Origin: Nitrososphaeraceae archaeon | Lineage (GTDB): Archaea; Thermoproteota; Nitrososphaeria; Nitrososphaerales; Nitrososphaeraceae | Assembly: GCA_031316115.1 (NCBI GenBank) | Contig: JALDRC010000007.1 | Coordinates: forward strand, 62,001-126,000 | Direction of reading: 5' to 3' | Length of the DNA: 64,000 nt | Part shown: one piece after another, positions 17,283 through 26,691 of the stretch | Layout of the letters: each line of letters begins with the position of its first letter | Position numbering within the stretch: position 1 is the first letter of the stretch | Program-made: the position numbers and the translations under genes | Notes under the pieces: model-generated | Told to the model about the DNA's origin: nothing | The model's database searches: none | The model's input: the letters and a program-made list of their open reading frames with translations, nothing else

Positions 17283-18521
17283 TCACCTGTCTTTCCTCTT
17301 ATCTTTTAGTGAACCAAATGCTGAATATTTTGAATGTACTATTCCTTCTGAATCACATACAATACTATGATTATCATTAATTCTATATCTATGATACTTA
17401 AAAGGAGTATTCTGAAAGTTATTACTATTGTATAGACATAATAATGATACATTTAATCCATGATTTTTATTCAATTCTTCTATTGTTTGATCCCACCATT
17501 CTTCTAGAGCAATACATTGATCAAAATGGATATTTCTAAAGAGAAAATTTGGTATATCACATACTATTCTAATCTCTTTTATGTTATCTAGTATTGCTTT
17601 CTCAAAAATCTGTCTTTTCAAATCTTCAAATGGTTTTAGATTGTTACAAGCTGCATTGATGTAATAATCTTCACTATTTTTAATTACCATAATATTGTTT
17701 TTTGGATGTTTTTTTATATTCGGAATTTGATCGAGTATTGTTTTTAGATGATCCTTTTCCATATTATGCATAGAAATATAAATACAGAATTGATTTTGTT
17801 GTAATCCTTCACCAAGATATCTTAGTAGACTAGGTACGAAAGAATTAGGAAAAGTCGAGTATTGTGATCCGTTCTCATAATACATACAAATATGTTCATT
17901 TGTATTCTTAGAAAATGAATCATCAAATATATTTCGAAATAGATTATTTGTAAGATGAAGGTTGTGATGTTCAAAAAGTATTTTTCTAGATCGATGATCT
18001 AACGTATCAAAATCATCTAAATCATAAGCACAAATAGCTGTCATTGGAAAGTCCAATGAGGCTGGAGATGATTTTTCAAATTCAATAATATATTGCCCAT
18101 AACCTCTTTCAAAAAAGATTTTTACATCTCCAAATGCCCTTAGACCTCTTTTTTCTTTGCTTATTGCTTTATTTGCAAGATCAGAAAACTGTTTGCTAAT
18201 CTTATTACGATCTATTCTCTTAGTTGAAAAATATATCTCTGTAGAACTTTTGATGTTTATAATAGAATTTTTTTCTAGATTTGCCAATTCCTCTGAAGAA
18301 GAAATCTTCCAGTTTTTCATTATTTCATTTCTAACTTCATTTTTAGTTAGTTCATTAGTAATCATTAATATTGCCTCATTTCTTTCCTCAAATCCAATTC
18401 TAAGATATTCTAAACCATCTTCTATTTTTCTCTGTGGTGAAGAATATATTCCTAAAATATGACTTTTGTCTTGAATCTGAGTTATTGGAGACAAAGTAAT
18501 TATAATTCTTATGTAATACAT
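17283..18521 (-). CDS. Tandem MEDS-domain sensor protein
   Basis: 412 residues with two MEDS-like domains. The first (about 20-195) has HILGIYSSPQRKIEDGLEYL, EAILMITNE, GLRAFGDVKIFFERGY and MTAICAYDLDD. The second (about 210-375) has HICMYYENGSQY, FCIYISMHN, EIRIVCDIPNFLF and VSLLCLYN. No DNA-binding or kinase domain is present. It is the first gene of a two-gene leftward unit with the receiver-like MEDS protein and opposes the lone receiver at 15764. The likely role is detection of a small ligand and transfer of the signal by protein contact; the ligand is unknown. Confidence 0.75.
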   Translation of the reverse strand: MYYIRIIITLSPITQIQDKSHILGIYSSPQRKIEDGLEYLRIGFEERNEAILMITNELTKNEVRNEIMKNWKISSSEELANLEKNSIINIKSSTEIYFSTKRIDRNKISKQFSDLANKAISKEKRGLRAFGDVKIFFERGYGQYIIEFEKSSPASLDFPMTAICAYDLDDFDTLDHRSRKILFEHHNLHLTNNLFRNIFDDSFSKNTNEHICMYYENGSQYSTFPNSFVPSLLRYLGEGLQQNQFCIYISMHNMEKDHLKTILDQIPNIKKHPKNNIMVIKNSEDYYINAACNNLKPFEDLKRQIFEKAILDNIKEIRIVCDIPNFLFRNIHFDQCIALEEWWDQTIEELNKNHGLNVSLLCLYNSNNFQNTPFKYHRYRINDNHSIVCDSEGIVHSKYSAFGSLKDKRKDR

Positions 18522-18852
18522 TATTTATTCGTATTTTAGTTTATTTTAATAATTTTTCAGAATTTTAATGTATTTTTTTAAAAATCAACTATTAATATAA
18601 TTACTAAGTTATATTTTCTATAATCTATTCGTCGAGTTTAGATATTGAAAATTGAGATTAAAATTATGTATATTAATGATATAATAGTAGGCTAAATCCC
18701 GAAATAACCCATTATGGTTGGTCAATTTCCTAATACTGAGCTCTATAATTATAGTGACAAAGACATATGTATTATGATCGTGTTTATACTGGAGTCTTGT
18801 AGATTTTTTAGAAACATAGTTTATTTTGAAAATTTCTGCTAATACAGTATTA
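18522..18852. other. Intergenic region upstream of the MEDS genes
   Basis: The gap lies upstream of 17283-18521 and downstream of the DUF190 gene, so it holds the MEDS operon promoter. No ORF or hairpin is evident. Confidence 0.3.
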
Positions 18853-19164
18853 CTAGATCACATCTACCTCATGAATAGTTACCAGACCATTATCATCAAT
18901 GATCATCTTTAATTCAGGCAACAATGGTTCCAACTTTGATTTTTCATCAATAATTTCTATGATCATTGGCATATTAATTGTGATTCCCTCTAAGGTTATA
19001 GTAGATCTTCTTCTTTTACCAAAACCATCAACTCCCGTCCAAACCGTAGCGCCAGAGATTTTATTCTTCATCAAAAAATCTATTATCAACTTATTAACAC
19101 GTTTATGTTTGAATTCATCATTTCGTTTTATTCTGATAGTCAAACACATCATCTTCATTCTCAT
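18853..19164 (-). CDS. DUF190 protein (PII/CutA-like), fluoride exporter partner
   Basis: 103 residues. The pattern ISGATVWTGVDGFGKRRRST, then PMIIEIIDEKSKLEPLLPEL and GLVTIHEVDV is diagnostic for DUF190, a small trimeric ferredoxin-like fold related to PII and CutA proteins. These genes often stand next to crcB/fluC, as here, where the exporter gene lies 43 bp upstream on the same strand. It probably modulates the channel, by inference from this linkage. Several Met codons at the start (MRMKMMCL) leave the exact start open. Confidence 0.85.
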   Translation of the reverse strand: MRMKMMCLTIRIKRNDEFKHKRVNKLIIDFLMKNKISGATVWTGVDGFGKRRRSTITLEGITINMPMIIEIIDEKSKLEPLLPELKMIIDDNGLVTIHEVDVI

Positions 19165-19207
19165 AATCTTTTAGACATCTCTGCTACTATCTTTCAATTC
19201 CAGAATA

Positions 19208-19594
19208 TTAAATAACATATAAAAGGATAGATACTAAAACTCTTCCACCTAATACGCTTAGAATCGATAATCCTACATTCATAAATACGTTTACTGCTGC
19301 TAAAGCAATCTGTTTGTTATCCAACAAGTTATTTACTTCAAGTGCAAAAGATGACATTGTTGTTAAAGAACCACAGAATCCTATCGCGAAAAAGAATGAG
19401 TATTTAGGATCTAGATTCCAAGTTATTGATAGAATAGAAAATACCCCTAAAAGAAAACTACCGATAATATTAACTATTAAGACATTTAGTGTAAGTCCTC
19501 CTAATACAATAGGATATTCAACTATTTTATATCGTAAAAAAGCACCACAAAGTGCTCCTATTCCAAGAATAACAAACTCAAATCCTTTCATCAC
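19208..19594 (-). CDS. crcB: Fluoride ion exporter CrcB/Fluc
   Basis: 128 residues with four membrane segments. Family signatures are seen: GALCGAFLRY at the start, NIIGSFLLG in segment two and GFCGSLTTMSSF in the re-entrant turn of segment three, which carries the phenylalanine and threonine residues of the fluoride pore. A single gene implies a dual-topology homodimer. It is first in a two-gene unit with the DUF190 protein. I looked for a fluoride riboswitch in the 100 bp upstream and found none. Confidence 0.92.
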   Translation of the reverse strand: MMKGFEFVILGIGALCGAFLRYKIVEYPIVLGGLTLNVLIVNIIGSFLLGVFSILSITWNLDPKYSFFFAIGFCGSLTTMSSFALEVNNLLDNKQIALAAVNVFMNVGLSILSVLGGRVLVSILLYVI

Positions 19595-20075
19595 AAAAGT
19601 TCATATTTTGAGATTGATGAATGTTACTATATCTAATACTCTATTTATTATATGATAGAAGTACCATTTAATTAATGAGTTTTACAGTGCGGAATCCTAT
19701 GGTCGTATCTTTGGTAATATTCATGAAAAGATTTTACAATAGCTTTTAGAATTTGTAAAGAAACTAGCTTGTTGTGAATGTCATATTTCTAATCGAATCA
19801 TCATTCGATTATTTAAAAGAAATAGAATACAGTATTGTAATGCTTTATAGTTATACAAGGATAAGAAAATTAACATCAATAACTAAATTTTATATATTAA
19901 AGAAGGTGTAAATATTACCTCTTGTATTTTCTAATACTAAAATATCATTATAGTTGTTATGTAATCTATTTAATAAATCACAATCTTAAAATCAGATCCA
20001 AAAAATGGTATTCGTGTTCATTTATTTTATAGGAAGAGAGATAATGAAATAATTATGACTAGATCTCATGATGTA
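19595..20075. other. Intergenic region with a 9-bp hairpin
   Basis: No credible ORF. It lies upstream of crcB and downstream of the secreted gene ending at 20076, so it contains the crcB promoter. The hairpin at 19790-19811 is the only structure noticed. Confidence 0.35.
19790..19811. other. Perfect inverted repeat (hairpin or operator)
   Basis: TAATCGAAT, four bases, then ATTCGATTA: a perfect 9-bp palindrome with a 4-bp spacer. It lies about 200 bp upstream of crcB. A regulator site or a transcript-end hairpin are both possible; no T-run follows directly. Confidence 0.4.
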
Positions 20076-21374
20076 TTATTTGTGTATATATAGCTTCAAT
20101 ACAGCCTTTTCATTATCCCCATTTATATTATCTATAATAAGTTTAGGAGTATTAGAAATATCATCAGGAAATGAATATTGAAAAGCTAATGCACCAAAAG
20201 AAGATTTTAGATTTTCTGCATAAATTGTCCTATTTTGATCCATAACTACAAAATCAAAATTAACATGTCTTACCAAATCTCCCGTTTTAGGATCTTGTAA
20301 ATTCATAATAAAATTAATTGGAATAGATGGGGTTATTATGGAGGGATTCCATGAAATTTGAAATAAAAATTTTTCGTTAGATGTTAAAATATCCAATGGA
20401 AATTGTGGTTCATCGATGGTATATAATGTAAATGAAGTAAGAGTTTGATTGCTAGTAATATCATTATCTTGAGATATTTGCCTTGATAATTGATCCAATT
20501 GATCATTATTAAGAACTAAATGAATAATACGGGAATTTGGATTTGAATAATCATCTATAACAATTGATTTCCTTGGAAGATCCTTGGCAAAAACTAAACC
20601 TCCATAACTATTAGTATTAGAAAGTTCAAAGAATTTTGGTAATACAAATTCAATGTGCAAGTATTCCATTTGTTGTATGTAAATTGGGTTCCAATTAAAT
20701 GGCATTTTAAATGATAATGTATTATTTTCCTTCATATAATTAATATCACTTAAAGAATCATAGTAACTTTTAATGATAATATTGTTTTTTTCTTCGGTGG
20801 AGTTTTGTATGTTGAAGTAATTATCTTCACCTATGCTGATGAATAAGTCAACTACAATATCATTTTCTGCTGCTAATCCTCCACTTGTTTTTTTCAAAGT
20901 AATAGATAAATGATATAAACCACCATGCGATAGGATTTTACTTGTTATTGCAAATATATCGTTTTGGTTAATATTATTGATACAATCTCTAGAATCTAAT
21001 TCTTTACCATTCTTAGAGATAATAACCTCAGATATGTTTGTTGGAATAAGTTTAGAATTAAAGAGACCAATGCTGGATTTGGTACAGAGGTTTAAGATTA
21101 ATTCATTGTTCGAGAAAATTTTGATATCATAATCCAAATCAGAGATTGTTTTATTAGCCAATTGATCATAAATTCGTAAGAAAAATTTTGGATCGGTATA
21201 ATTAATAGAGTTATTAATGTATGCAGGTTCTAATTTTCCCTCAACTACAATTTTTTTATCGAGTAAATCAACTTGATTAGAAATATCTGTACTAAGACCA
21301 TGTCCATGAACTTGGACAAACTGAATGTTAATAAGTATTAGAAATATGAATATAATAATACCTATGAAATTCAT
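20076..21374 (-). CDS. Large secreted protein of unknown function
   Basis: 432 residues with a clear signal peptide (MNFIGIIIFIFLILINIQFVQVHG). Residues 40-180 contain VVEGKLEPAYIN and FLRIYDQLANKTISDLDYDIKIF, and 180-430 consist of beta-rich segments (FNWNPIYIQQMEYLHIEFVL, SWNPSIITPSIPINFIMNL, VNFDFVVMDQNRTIYA). It looks like several immunoglobulin-type sandwiches in a row, with numerous N-glycosylation-type NxS/T sites. No membrane anchor or sorting tail is seen at the C-terminus. It is presumably a cell-surface or exported protein; no partner genes are adjacent. Confidence 0.7.
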   Translation of the reverse strand: MNFIGIIIFIFLILINIQFVQVHGHGLSTDISNQVDLLDKKIVVEGKLEPAYINNSINYTDPKFFLRIYDQLANKTISDLDYDIKIFSNNELILNLCTKSSIGLFNSKLIPTNISEVIISKNGKELDSRDCINNINQNDIFAITSKILSHGGLYHLSITLKKTSGGLAAENDIVVDLFISIGEDNYFNIQNSTEEKNNIIIKSYYDSLSDINYMKENNTLSFKMPFNWNPIYIQQMEYLHIEFVLPKFFELSNTNSYGGLVFAKDLPRKSIVIDDYSNPNSRIIHLVLNNDQLDQLSRQISQDNDITSNQTLTSFTLYTIDEPQFPLDILTSNEKFLFQISWNPSIITPSIPINFIMNLQDPKTGDLVRHVNFDFVVMDQNRTIYAENLKSSFGALAFQYSFPDDISNTPKLIIDNINGDNEKAVLKLYIHK

Positions 21375-21612
21375 TTTTAAGTAATAAGATAAAAAATATT
21401 ATATTAATAAATTGCGAAAATAACAGGTCTAGAATTATTCAGTAATACAATACATATTTTCGATAAATTTGCCTTAGTATTAAAAACTTTAAAATTCTTG
21501 ACCAGGTTTTAATTTTATTTCTTATCTTTGTATATTTGCAAATTGGTATTAGTATTCTTGAAGACTTACATCAGCTATGCATTTTATATATAAAATTAGT
21601 TGTAAATAACTT

Positions 21613-21618
21613 GTTAGG
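21613..21618. repeat. Left target-site duplication GTTAGG
   Basis: GTTAGG directly precedes the TG end of the IS481-like element and is repeated exactly at 22687-22692 after its CA end. Confidence 0.75.
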
Positions 21619-21670
21619 TGATGTACTTACACACATAGGTTACAATTTCATTTACTGACATGGGTAACAC
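21619..21670 (+). repeat. Left terminal inverted repeat of the IS481-like element
   Basis: Begins TGATGTACTT and ends TGGGTAACAC; pairs with 22635-22686. The inner 40 bp carry seven mismatches against the partner. Confidence 0.8.
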
Positions 21671-21723
21671 TCTCTAGCTCTGCTAGGAAGTTTATAGGAA
21701 ATAGATTTACAAACAAAATATAA

Positions 21724-22657
21724 TTTACTTCATGAAAAAGAATGGACTGTAGATACTGTGATTGATATCTGTATTAGATATCAGATATCTAGAAAGATAT
21801 ACTACAAGTGGAAAAACAGGTACCTAAAGTATGGAATAGAAGGTTTACATGATAAAAGTACAAAACCTCATAATATCCAACCTGGAAAAGTAACAAAAGA
21901 GATAGAACAGGAAATACTAAATTTACGTACAACAAAAAGATTTGGATGCAATCGTATAAAAATAAGATTAAAAAGACTAAAGGAGGTATCACTAATGCAC
22001 CAGAACCATATACAATATACTGAAAAGACATGGTTTGAATATCTTTTCATGTAAAATCAGACACAGAAAAATACAAAAGATTTGCAATGAAAAAACCTAA
22101 TCAAATGGCATACAGATGGACATTTTAGGACCATTTTACATAGAGAATTATGATCAAAAGAACTATGTTATCAGTTGTGAAGATGATTGTTCAAGAAAGA
22201 TAGCAAGTGAATGGACTGAGAGAAAAAAGGAATGTGAGATGTAATAGATGTACTTCGGAAGACACACACAAAATCAGATTAATTAACAGAACTTCAGAAA
22301 AGATAATGCATGATAATGGTAAACAGTTTACATCCAAGATATTCAGACGTTTTCTACGACGTAACAATATAAAAGATAAATCCATACCTGCTAGATATCC
22401 ACAATTACAGGGAAAAATTGAAGCATATAACAAGATTGTAAAGAATGAGGTTTCTAGCAGTAGAAAATATTCCTAATGTAGAAGATGGAAAAATAATGTA
22501 TTCCATGTTTGTCAAAGCATACAATGAAGAAAGAGAACATGGTGGTATAGGTGGTCATACACCATCTGAAATGTTTCTTATAAAAGGAAGATTAAATAGT
22601 TATAATGGTAACAAGAAAATCAAGCAGATAAAAAGTGTTACCCATGTTGGTAAGTGA
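21724..22657 (+). pseudogene. IS481-type transposase, frameshifted
   Basis: The first part (frame open to 22054) is an HTH: ICIRYQISRKIYYKWKNRYLKYG followed by LHDKSTKPHN, typical of IS481 N-termini. The integrase core follows in two other frames: the second Asp motif MHDNGKQFTSKIF and the E-containing YPQLQGKIEAYNKIV at 22300-22440, then YNEEREHGGIGGHTPSEMF at 22525-22580. The first catalytic Asp region (about 22110-22200: HTDGHF, KNYVISCEDD) is in yet another frame. At least three frame changes are needed, so it is dead. The start is approximate. Confidence 0.8.
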
Positions 22658-22686
22658 ATCTGTTACCTATGTATACAAGTACAACA
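22635..22686 (-). repeat. Right terminal inverted repeat of the IS481-like element
   Basis: Begins GTGTTACCCATG and ends AAGTACAACA; the inverted partner of 21619-21670. Confidence 0.8.
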
Positions 22687-22692
22687 GTTAGG
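22687..22692. repeat. Right target-site duplication GTTAGG
   Basis: Exact copy of 21613-21618, directly after the element end. Confidence 0.75.
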
Positions 22693-23060
22693 TATAATTA
22701 GCATTTATTTGGCAGGGAAAGAAAAAATTTGTTTTTAAAATAATTATAAAACCAAAACTATCTATGATGGTATCAATTATATAGCATATCTATATCAAAT
22801 AATTAATAGGCTCAAGTAAATTCATTCCTTTACTAGGCCCAATCAGAGATATAATTATTAGAAAAGTTAGTTATATCTTTTCTTGTGATGAATTTCTTTT
22901 TTAGTAAAATATTTCTAGATTTTGAAACTATTTTTTTATATAATCATGGATTTATCATAGAAATGAAATTAAACCTGTATTAGTAGTTTTAATATCAAGA
23001 ATACAAGTCAAACTATATCTAAATCGTAATGCATTATAAGAAGGAAGATAAGTTAAAAAT
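22693..23060. other. Gene-free AT-rich stretch
   Basis: No ORF or repeat of note between the IS481-like element and the GIY-YIG-like gene. Confidence 0.3.
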
Positions 23061-23369
23061 ATGAATGATAATACCATAGGAAATTTAAATTGGTCCTCAT
23101 GGCTTGACTTTAATAATGATTCTATCATTAATATTCCAGAATCTGAAGGTGTTTACAAAATGCATGCCAGTATGAAAATTCTCTATATTGGAAACAGCGA
23201 TAATATCAAACAGACGTTACTTGAATCGTTATCAAACTCCTGCCTAAACAAATCTACAACAAGATTTAGCTATGTTATTACAAAATCTTCTGATAAAATA
23301 AAGCAATTTCTTTTATCTGAATATCGTAATAAACATGAAGGTAAATTACCACTATGTATGGAATCATAA
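23061..23369 (+). CDS. GIY-YIG-fold small protein
   Basis: 102 residues. The stretch PESEGVYKMHASMKILYIG matches the first two strands of the GIY-YIG fold (GVY...YIG), and a following helix carries NIKQTLLESL. A second helix region with SEYRNKHEGKLP sits where the catalytic Arg/Glu of nucleases lie. The catalytic pattern is incomplete, with GVY and YIG but no clear later Glu/Asn pair, so it may bind nucleic acid without cutting it. No phage or IS neighbour claims it; the IS481-like element ends 370 bp upstream. Confidence 0.55.
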   Translation: MNDNTIGNLNWSSWLDFNNDSIINIPESEGVYKMHASMKILYIGNSDNIKQTLLESLSNSCLNKSTTRFSYVITKSSDKIKQFLLSEYRNKHEGKLPLCMES

Positions 23370-23655
23370 AACTATATAGATATAGATATTAAAAATTATT
23401 CTAATTTTATATGTTGCAAATCATTATTACAGCTTCTGAGCTCAAGTCTAAATTACAATTATATAAATCATTTTATCTAAGAAAACTTTTGTAAAAATAT
23501 GAGCATTATAAATAATTGGTACTAAATAATTCAATAATGTTAAACTAATTTTTAACAACTTGATACTGATAGATTTGATCTAAAAGTTCTTATTCAGGAT
23601 TTTCACTGCTTTAAACAAATGTATACTAATAGACAAAATAGATTAATTTAATAGA

Positions 23656-24057
23656 TTATTTCCATTCCCATACTTTATATGAAATATTATCATTATTGTC
23701 TATAAAGGCTTCATGTATTCCTACAAGATTATTTAAGAATGATAATTTGTCTGTTTTTGATGAGCGATAAAAATTAGAACCAACAATTACTTTTGATGAA
23801 TTCCCATGTTTACTAATACCGCGCACTTCGACAGTAGCTATTATGCCACTTCTTTTAATAGTAACGATATCCTTACCTTCTACATAGAATACATTCTCAG
23901 ATGTAGGAATGGTTGTAAATGTTCCTATTTCTTCAACTTCAATTTCTCTCATTTTTCCTTCTACAAAATATGAACCTTCTATTTTGGGTCCATTTAAATC
24001 TATTACCCTTTTAGATGTAATTCTTCCTTTTGCTTCATAAAATAAATCTCCTAACAT
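23656..24057 (-). CDS. Hypothetical beta-rich protein
   Basis: 133 residues, no signal peptide. The sequence alternates short strands: DLFYEAKGRITSKRVIDL, KIEGSYFVEGKMREIEVEEIG, NVFYVEGKDIVTIKRSG, IIATVEVRGISKHG, ending with an aromatic tail ISYKVWEWK. The pattern suggests an eight-strand barrel or lipocalin-type cup. I recognise no named family with certainty. It stands alone. Confidence 0.55.
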   Translation of the reverse strand: MLGDLFYEAKGRITSKRVIDLNGPKIEGSYFVEGKMREIEVEEIGTFTTIPTSENVFYVEGKDIVTIKRSGIIATVEVRGISKHGNSSKVIVGSNFYRSSKTDKLSFLNNLVGIHEAFIDNNDNISYKVWEWK

Positions 24058-24493
24058 GTTATTATTTTAAGAAACTAAATAATATAAAAAGTCATTGTAA
24101 TAAATAGTAAAATAGAAATTTAATAAACTTTTAGTATTATAATTTGAGTTTATATACTAAGCAATCGATAAATCGATTTTGAAATCATAAAGATATAAAA
24201 ATATTTATTTAATGGTATCCAATTTCTTAAAGTTATTAGATTAATTCTATATAGTTATTTTACAAATATTGAAACAATACTTAAATTTTAAGTTCATAGA
24301 TGCATACTATTATTGTTTTGAAAGATTTTAGCATAGGAATTATCCTTTTGCAGATTTGGAATGGCATAAAGACTAAAAGTTATAAAATGATATCTACTAT
24401 AGAGGTTTATTATTATCTTATCTTAATTGATTTATAATTTTTATTGATAATTTTTATTGATAATTTTTTTGGAACAACTTTGTTATGAAATTA
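24058..24493. other. Gene-free AT-rich stretch
   Basis: Contains a short direct repeat of TTTTTATTGATAATTT near 24437-24470 and otherwise nothing. The repeat lies at the 3' end of the next minus-strand gene and may serve as a T-rich transcript end. Confidence 0.3.
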
Positions 24494-25465
24494 TTAGTTG
24501 CCTTTTACTGCTAACCAAAATGGCATCTTACCAGTTGGTATTCTATCGATAATCTCAAGATTAGTAGTATCTATAACAACTACCTCATTAGTTGTTGTTA
24601 CGTCAACATATACTTTATTATTATCTGCACTAGCCCTTATTCCATGAGGACCTTTGCCTACTACAATCTGTTTTATTATTTCTAGGTTTGAAGTATCTAT
24701 AATACTTACTTTATCTGATCCTATTCCAGAAACATATACTAATTTTCCATCTGGGGATACATCAATTCCATGATGTCCTAAACTTACATTAATATTTTTT
24801 ATTATTTCTTGATTTGTGAGATTAATTGCTGAAACATCATTTCCACCTATATTGGTAACAAATAATGTTTTTCCATCAGGTGAAATATCCAGATTGTGTG
24901 GTTTTTTTCCTGCTAGAAATTCTCCAATTTTATCCATTGATGTTGTATTTACAATAGCAATTTTATCTTCTCCTTGTAACGTAATATATGCTCTTTTTCC
25001 ATCAAGTGAAAACACTATATTATGTGGAACTTTGCCAATTTCTATTTCTTTAACTATTTTCTTATTCGGAATATCTATAAAACTTAACGAATTTGATCTC
25101 TCATTAGCAACTATAGCAAGCATTGAATCTGGAGATACTTTAATACCTCTTGGAATCTCTCCCACATTTACTTGAGAAAGTATTTGACCATTAGTAGAAT
25201 TGAACATGTAGGTTTGATTATTACCACCGCTTGTAGCAAGCACTATTTTTCCATCTTTTGTAATATCTAGGTATACCATATCCTTACCTGCAGTCCATAG
25301 CTCTTGACTGGATACTACAAATATAGAATCATCTCCACGTAATGTTGTAAATATTAATTGATCGTCCATTTCCTTTTCTTCTGCTAGAGAAATGTTCGAT
25401 TGGCTTAATAATACTACCATAACAGTCATAAACACTAAAAGATATAGCTCTATAGATATTTTCAT
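24494..25465 (-). CDS. Secreted YVTN-type beta-propeller protein
   Basis: 323 residues: a signal peptide (to about residue 28, LAEE), then about seven repeats of 40-42 residues of the form SPDGKxxFVTNxGGNDVSxIxLTNxEIIKxI. Examples are VSPDSMLAIVANERSNSLSFI, ISPDGKTLFVTNIGGNDVSAI and VSPDGKLVYVSGIGSDKVSII. This is the YVTN/surface-layer beta-propeller repeat found in archaeal and bacterial surface proteins. Function is generally in binding; no catalytic residues are evident. Monocistronic. Confidence 0.88.
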   Translation of the reverse strand: MKISIELYLLVFMTVMVVLLSQSNISLAEEKEMDDQLIFTTLRGDDSIFVVSSQELWTAGKDMVYLDITKDGKIVLATSGGNNQTYMFNSTNGQILSQVNVGEIPRGIKVSPDSMLAIVANERSNSLSFIDIPNKKIVKEIEIGKVPHNIVFSLDGKRAYITLQGEDKIAIVNTTSMDKIGEFLAGKKPHNLDISPDGKTLFVTNIGGNDVSAINLTNQEIIKNINVSLGHHGIDVSPDGKLVYVSGIGSDKVSIIDTSNLEIIKQIVVGKGPHGIRASADNNKVYVDVTTTNEVVVIDTTNLEIIDRIPTGKMPFWLAVKGN

Positions 25466-25734
25466 TATATAACATTAATTTATGCCAAACATTAGTGTTT
25501 TGTTTATGTTGTAATATCACTCGAAAATTGATAGATATCAAGTTTTATGTGGTTAAAAACAGAATATTGTATTATGGGATAACTAAACTATGCAGCGATA
25601 TCTTTAAAAAATACTTATGTTTCAATGTATGATGATCGAGTAAAATTATTTCTGTTCTTAGGTTAATATTCTACGTTATAACTATCAAGATATATGGAGA
25701 TGGTTTTTGATATATTTATAAAAAATAGATATTT

Positions 25735-26691
25735 TTATTGTTTGTTAATAAGACTCGTATAAATATTTGTAATGAGGTCTTTTGGTTTTATAAAACTATG
25801 ATCATAGTAAATATCATCATATTGTAAAGTTGGTCTTGATTTAATGATATCATCAAGTGATTTTTTTTGTTGTATCATGGTATTAATATTGTTCTTAATA
25901 TTAATTAACATGTACAAATAATCTTTTACCTTGGTTTCATTAGATATTCCTGAATGACCTGCAACAACTTTTGTATCATTATCAATCATTAAAAGTATTT
26001 TTTGCAGAGACGAAATTAAGCCAAAAATTGATCCTCCTCTTGATAAATCCATAAATGGATATGACCTATCACTGAAATCATCACCTACATAAATTATATT
26101 ACTATTTGTAAAATAAACTGCTGAATCACCATCTGTGTGACCATTATCTAAATGAACTATTTTTATCTCATCATTATTTTGAAAGAGAGTCATGTTATCT
26201 GAGAAGGTTATAATCGGTAATCCTTTTTCTGGTAGTGCAGGAATAGTCAAATTAATGAATTCAAAGAATTGATCCTCGCTGAGCTGTTTTCTAACATTAT
26301 CATGAGATACTATTATAGCACCTGATTCTCCAAGATAGTTATTCCCTCCTGTATGATCAGGATGCCAGTGTGTATTTATTACAATTTTTATGGATTTATT
26401 GGTGAGGTTAGCAATAACTTCTTTTATCTTTTCGGTAACAGGGGCATATTGGTCATCCACCAGAATTACACCGTCATCACCTATAGAAATAACAACGTTT
26501 ACACCAGCTCCGTGAATAATATACATATTATCAGTTAATTGGGTTGTATTAATTGTTAAATGTGAAGCATTGACCAATTCTAAATTTGGAAAGAAACAAA
26601 ATAAAATTATTATCAGTAATAGTGATAACAAATATAATACTTTGTACATTTTTCTATTGAGATTTGATAATATAGCTTGTATAAATACCAT
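25735..26691 (-). CDS. Secreted metallo-beta-lactamase-fold hydrolase
   Basis: 318 residues (or 304 from an inner ATG that fits the signal peptide better). A hydrophobic signal segment covers about 18-35. The zinc motif THWHPDHTGG (H108, H110, D112, H113) is intact, a third zinc-ligand region is GHTDGDSAVYF, and a late histidine lies in VVAGHSGISN. The family resembles SoxH/quinoprotein-relay type MBL proteins that act outside the membrane; substrates are usually unknown. The last 80 residues are helical. Confidence 0.88.
   Translation of the reverse strand: MVFIQAILSNLNRKMYKVLYLLSLLLIIILFCFFPNLELVNASHLTINTTQLTDNMYIIHGAGVNVVISIGDDGVILVDDQYAPVTEKIKEVIANLTNKSIKIVINTHWHPDHTGGNNYLGESGAIIVSHDNVRKQLSEDQFFEFINLTIPALPEKGLPIITFSDNMTLFQNNDEIKIVHLDNGHTDGDSAVYFTNSNIIYVGDDFSDRSYPFMDLSRGGSIFGLISSLQKILLMIDNDTKVVAGHSGISNETKVKDYLYMLINIKNNINTMIQQKKSLDDIIKSRPTLQYDDIYYDHSFIKPKDLITNIYTSLINKQ

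Larger units (their letters stand above)
21619..22686 (+). mobile_element. IS481-like insertion sequence, complete ends, decayed transposase
   Basis: A 1068-bp element with TG...CA ends. The terminal repeats are about 52 bp (21619-21670 and 22635-22686); the inner 40 bp match at 33 positions and share TGGGTAACAC exactly. A 6-bp direct repeat GTTAGG flanks it. The interior encodes an IS481/IS3-type transposase broken into several frames. Size, ends and DDE core suit the IS481 group. Intact ends with a dead transposase mean it can move only in trans. A fragment of the same family lies at 15460-15705. Confidence 0.85.

Noticed and set aside
19595..19700. Fluoride riboswitch upstream of crcB
   Set aside because: The G/C-rich pseudoknot core is absent; the leader is almost pure A/T.
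22207..22657. Separate small plus-strand genes 22207-22476 and 22445-22657
   Set aside because: Both are parts of the frameshifted IS481-like transposase.
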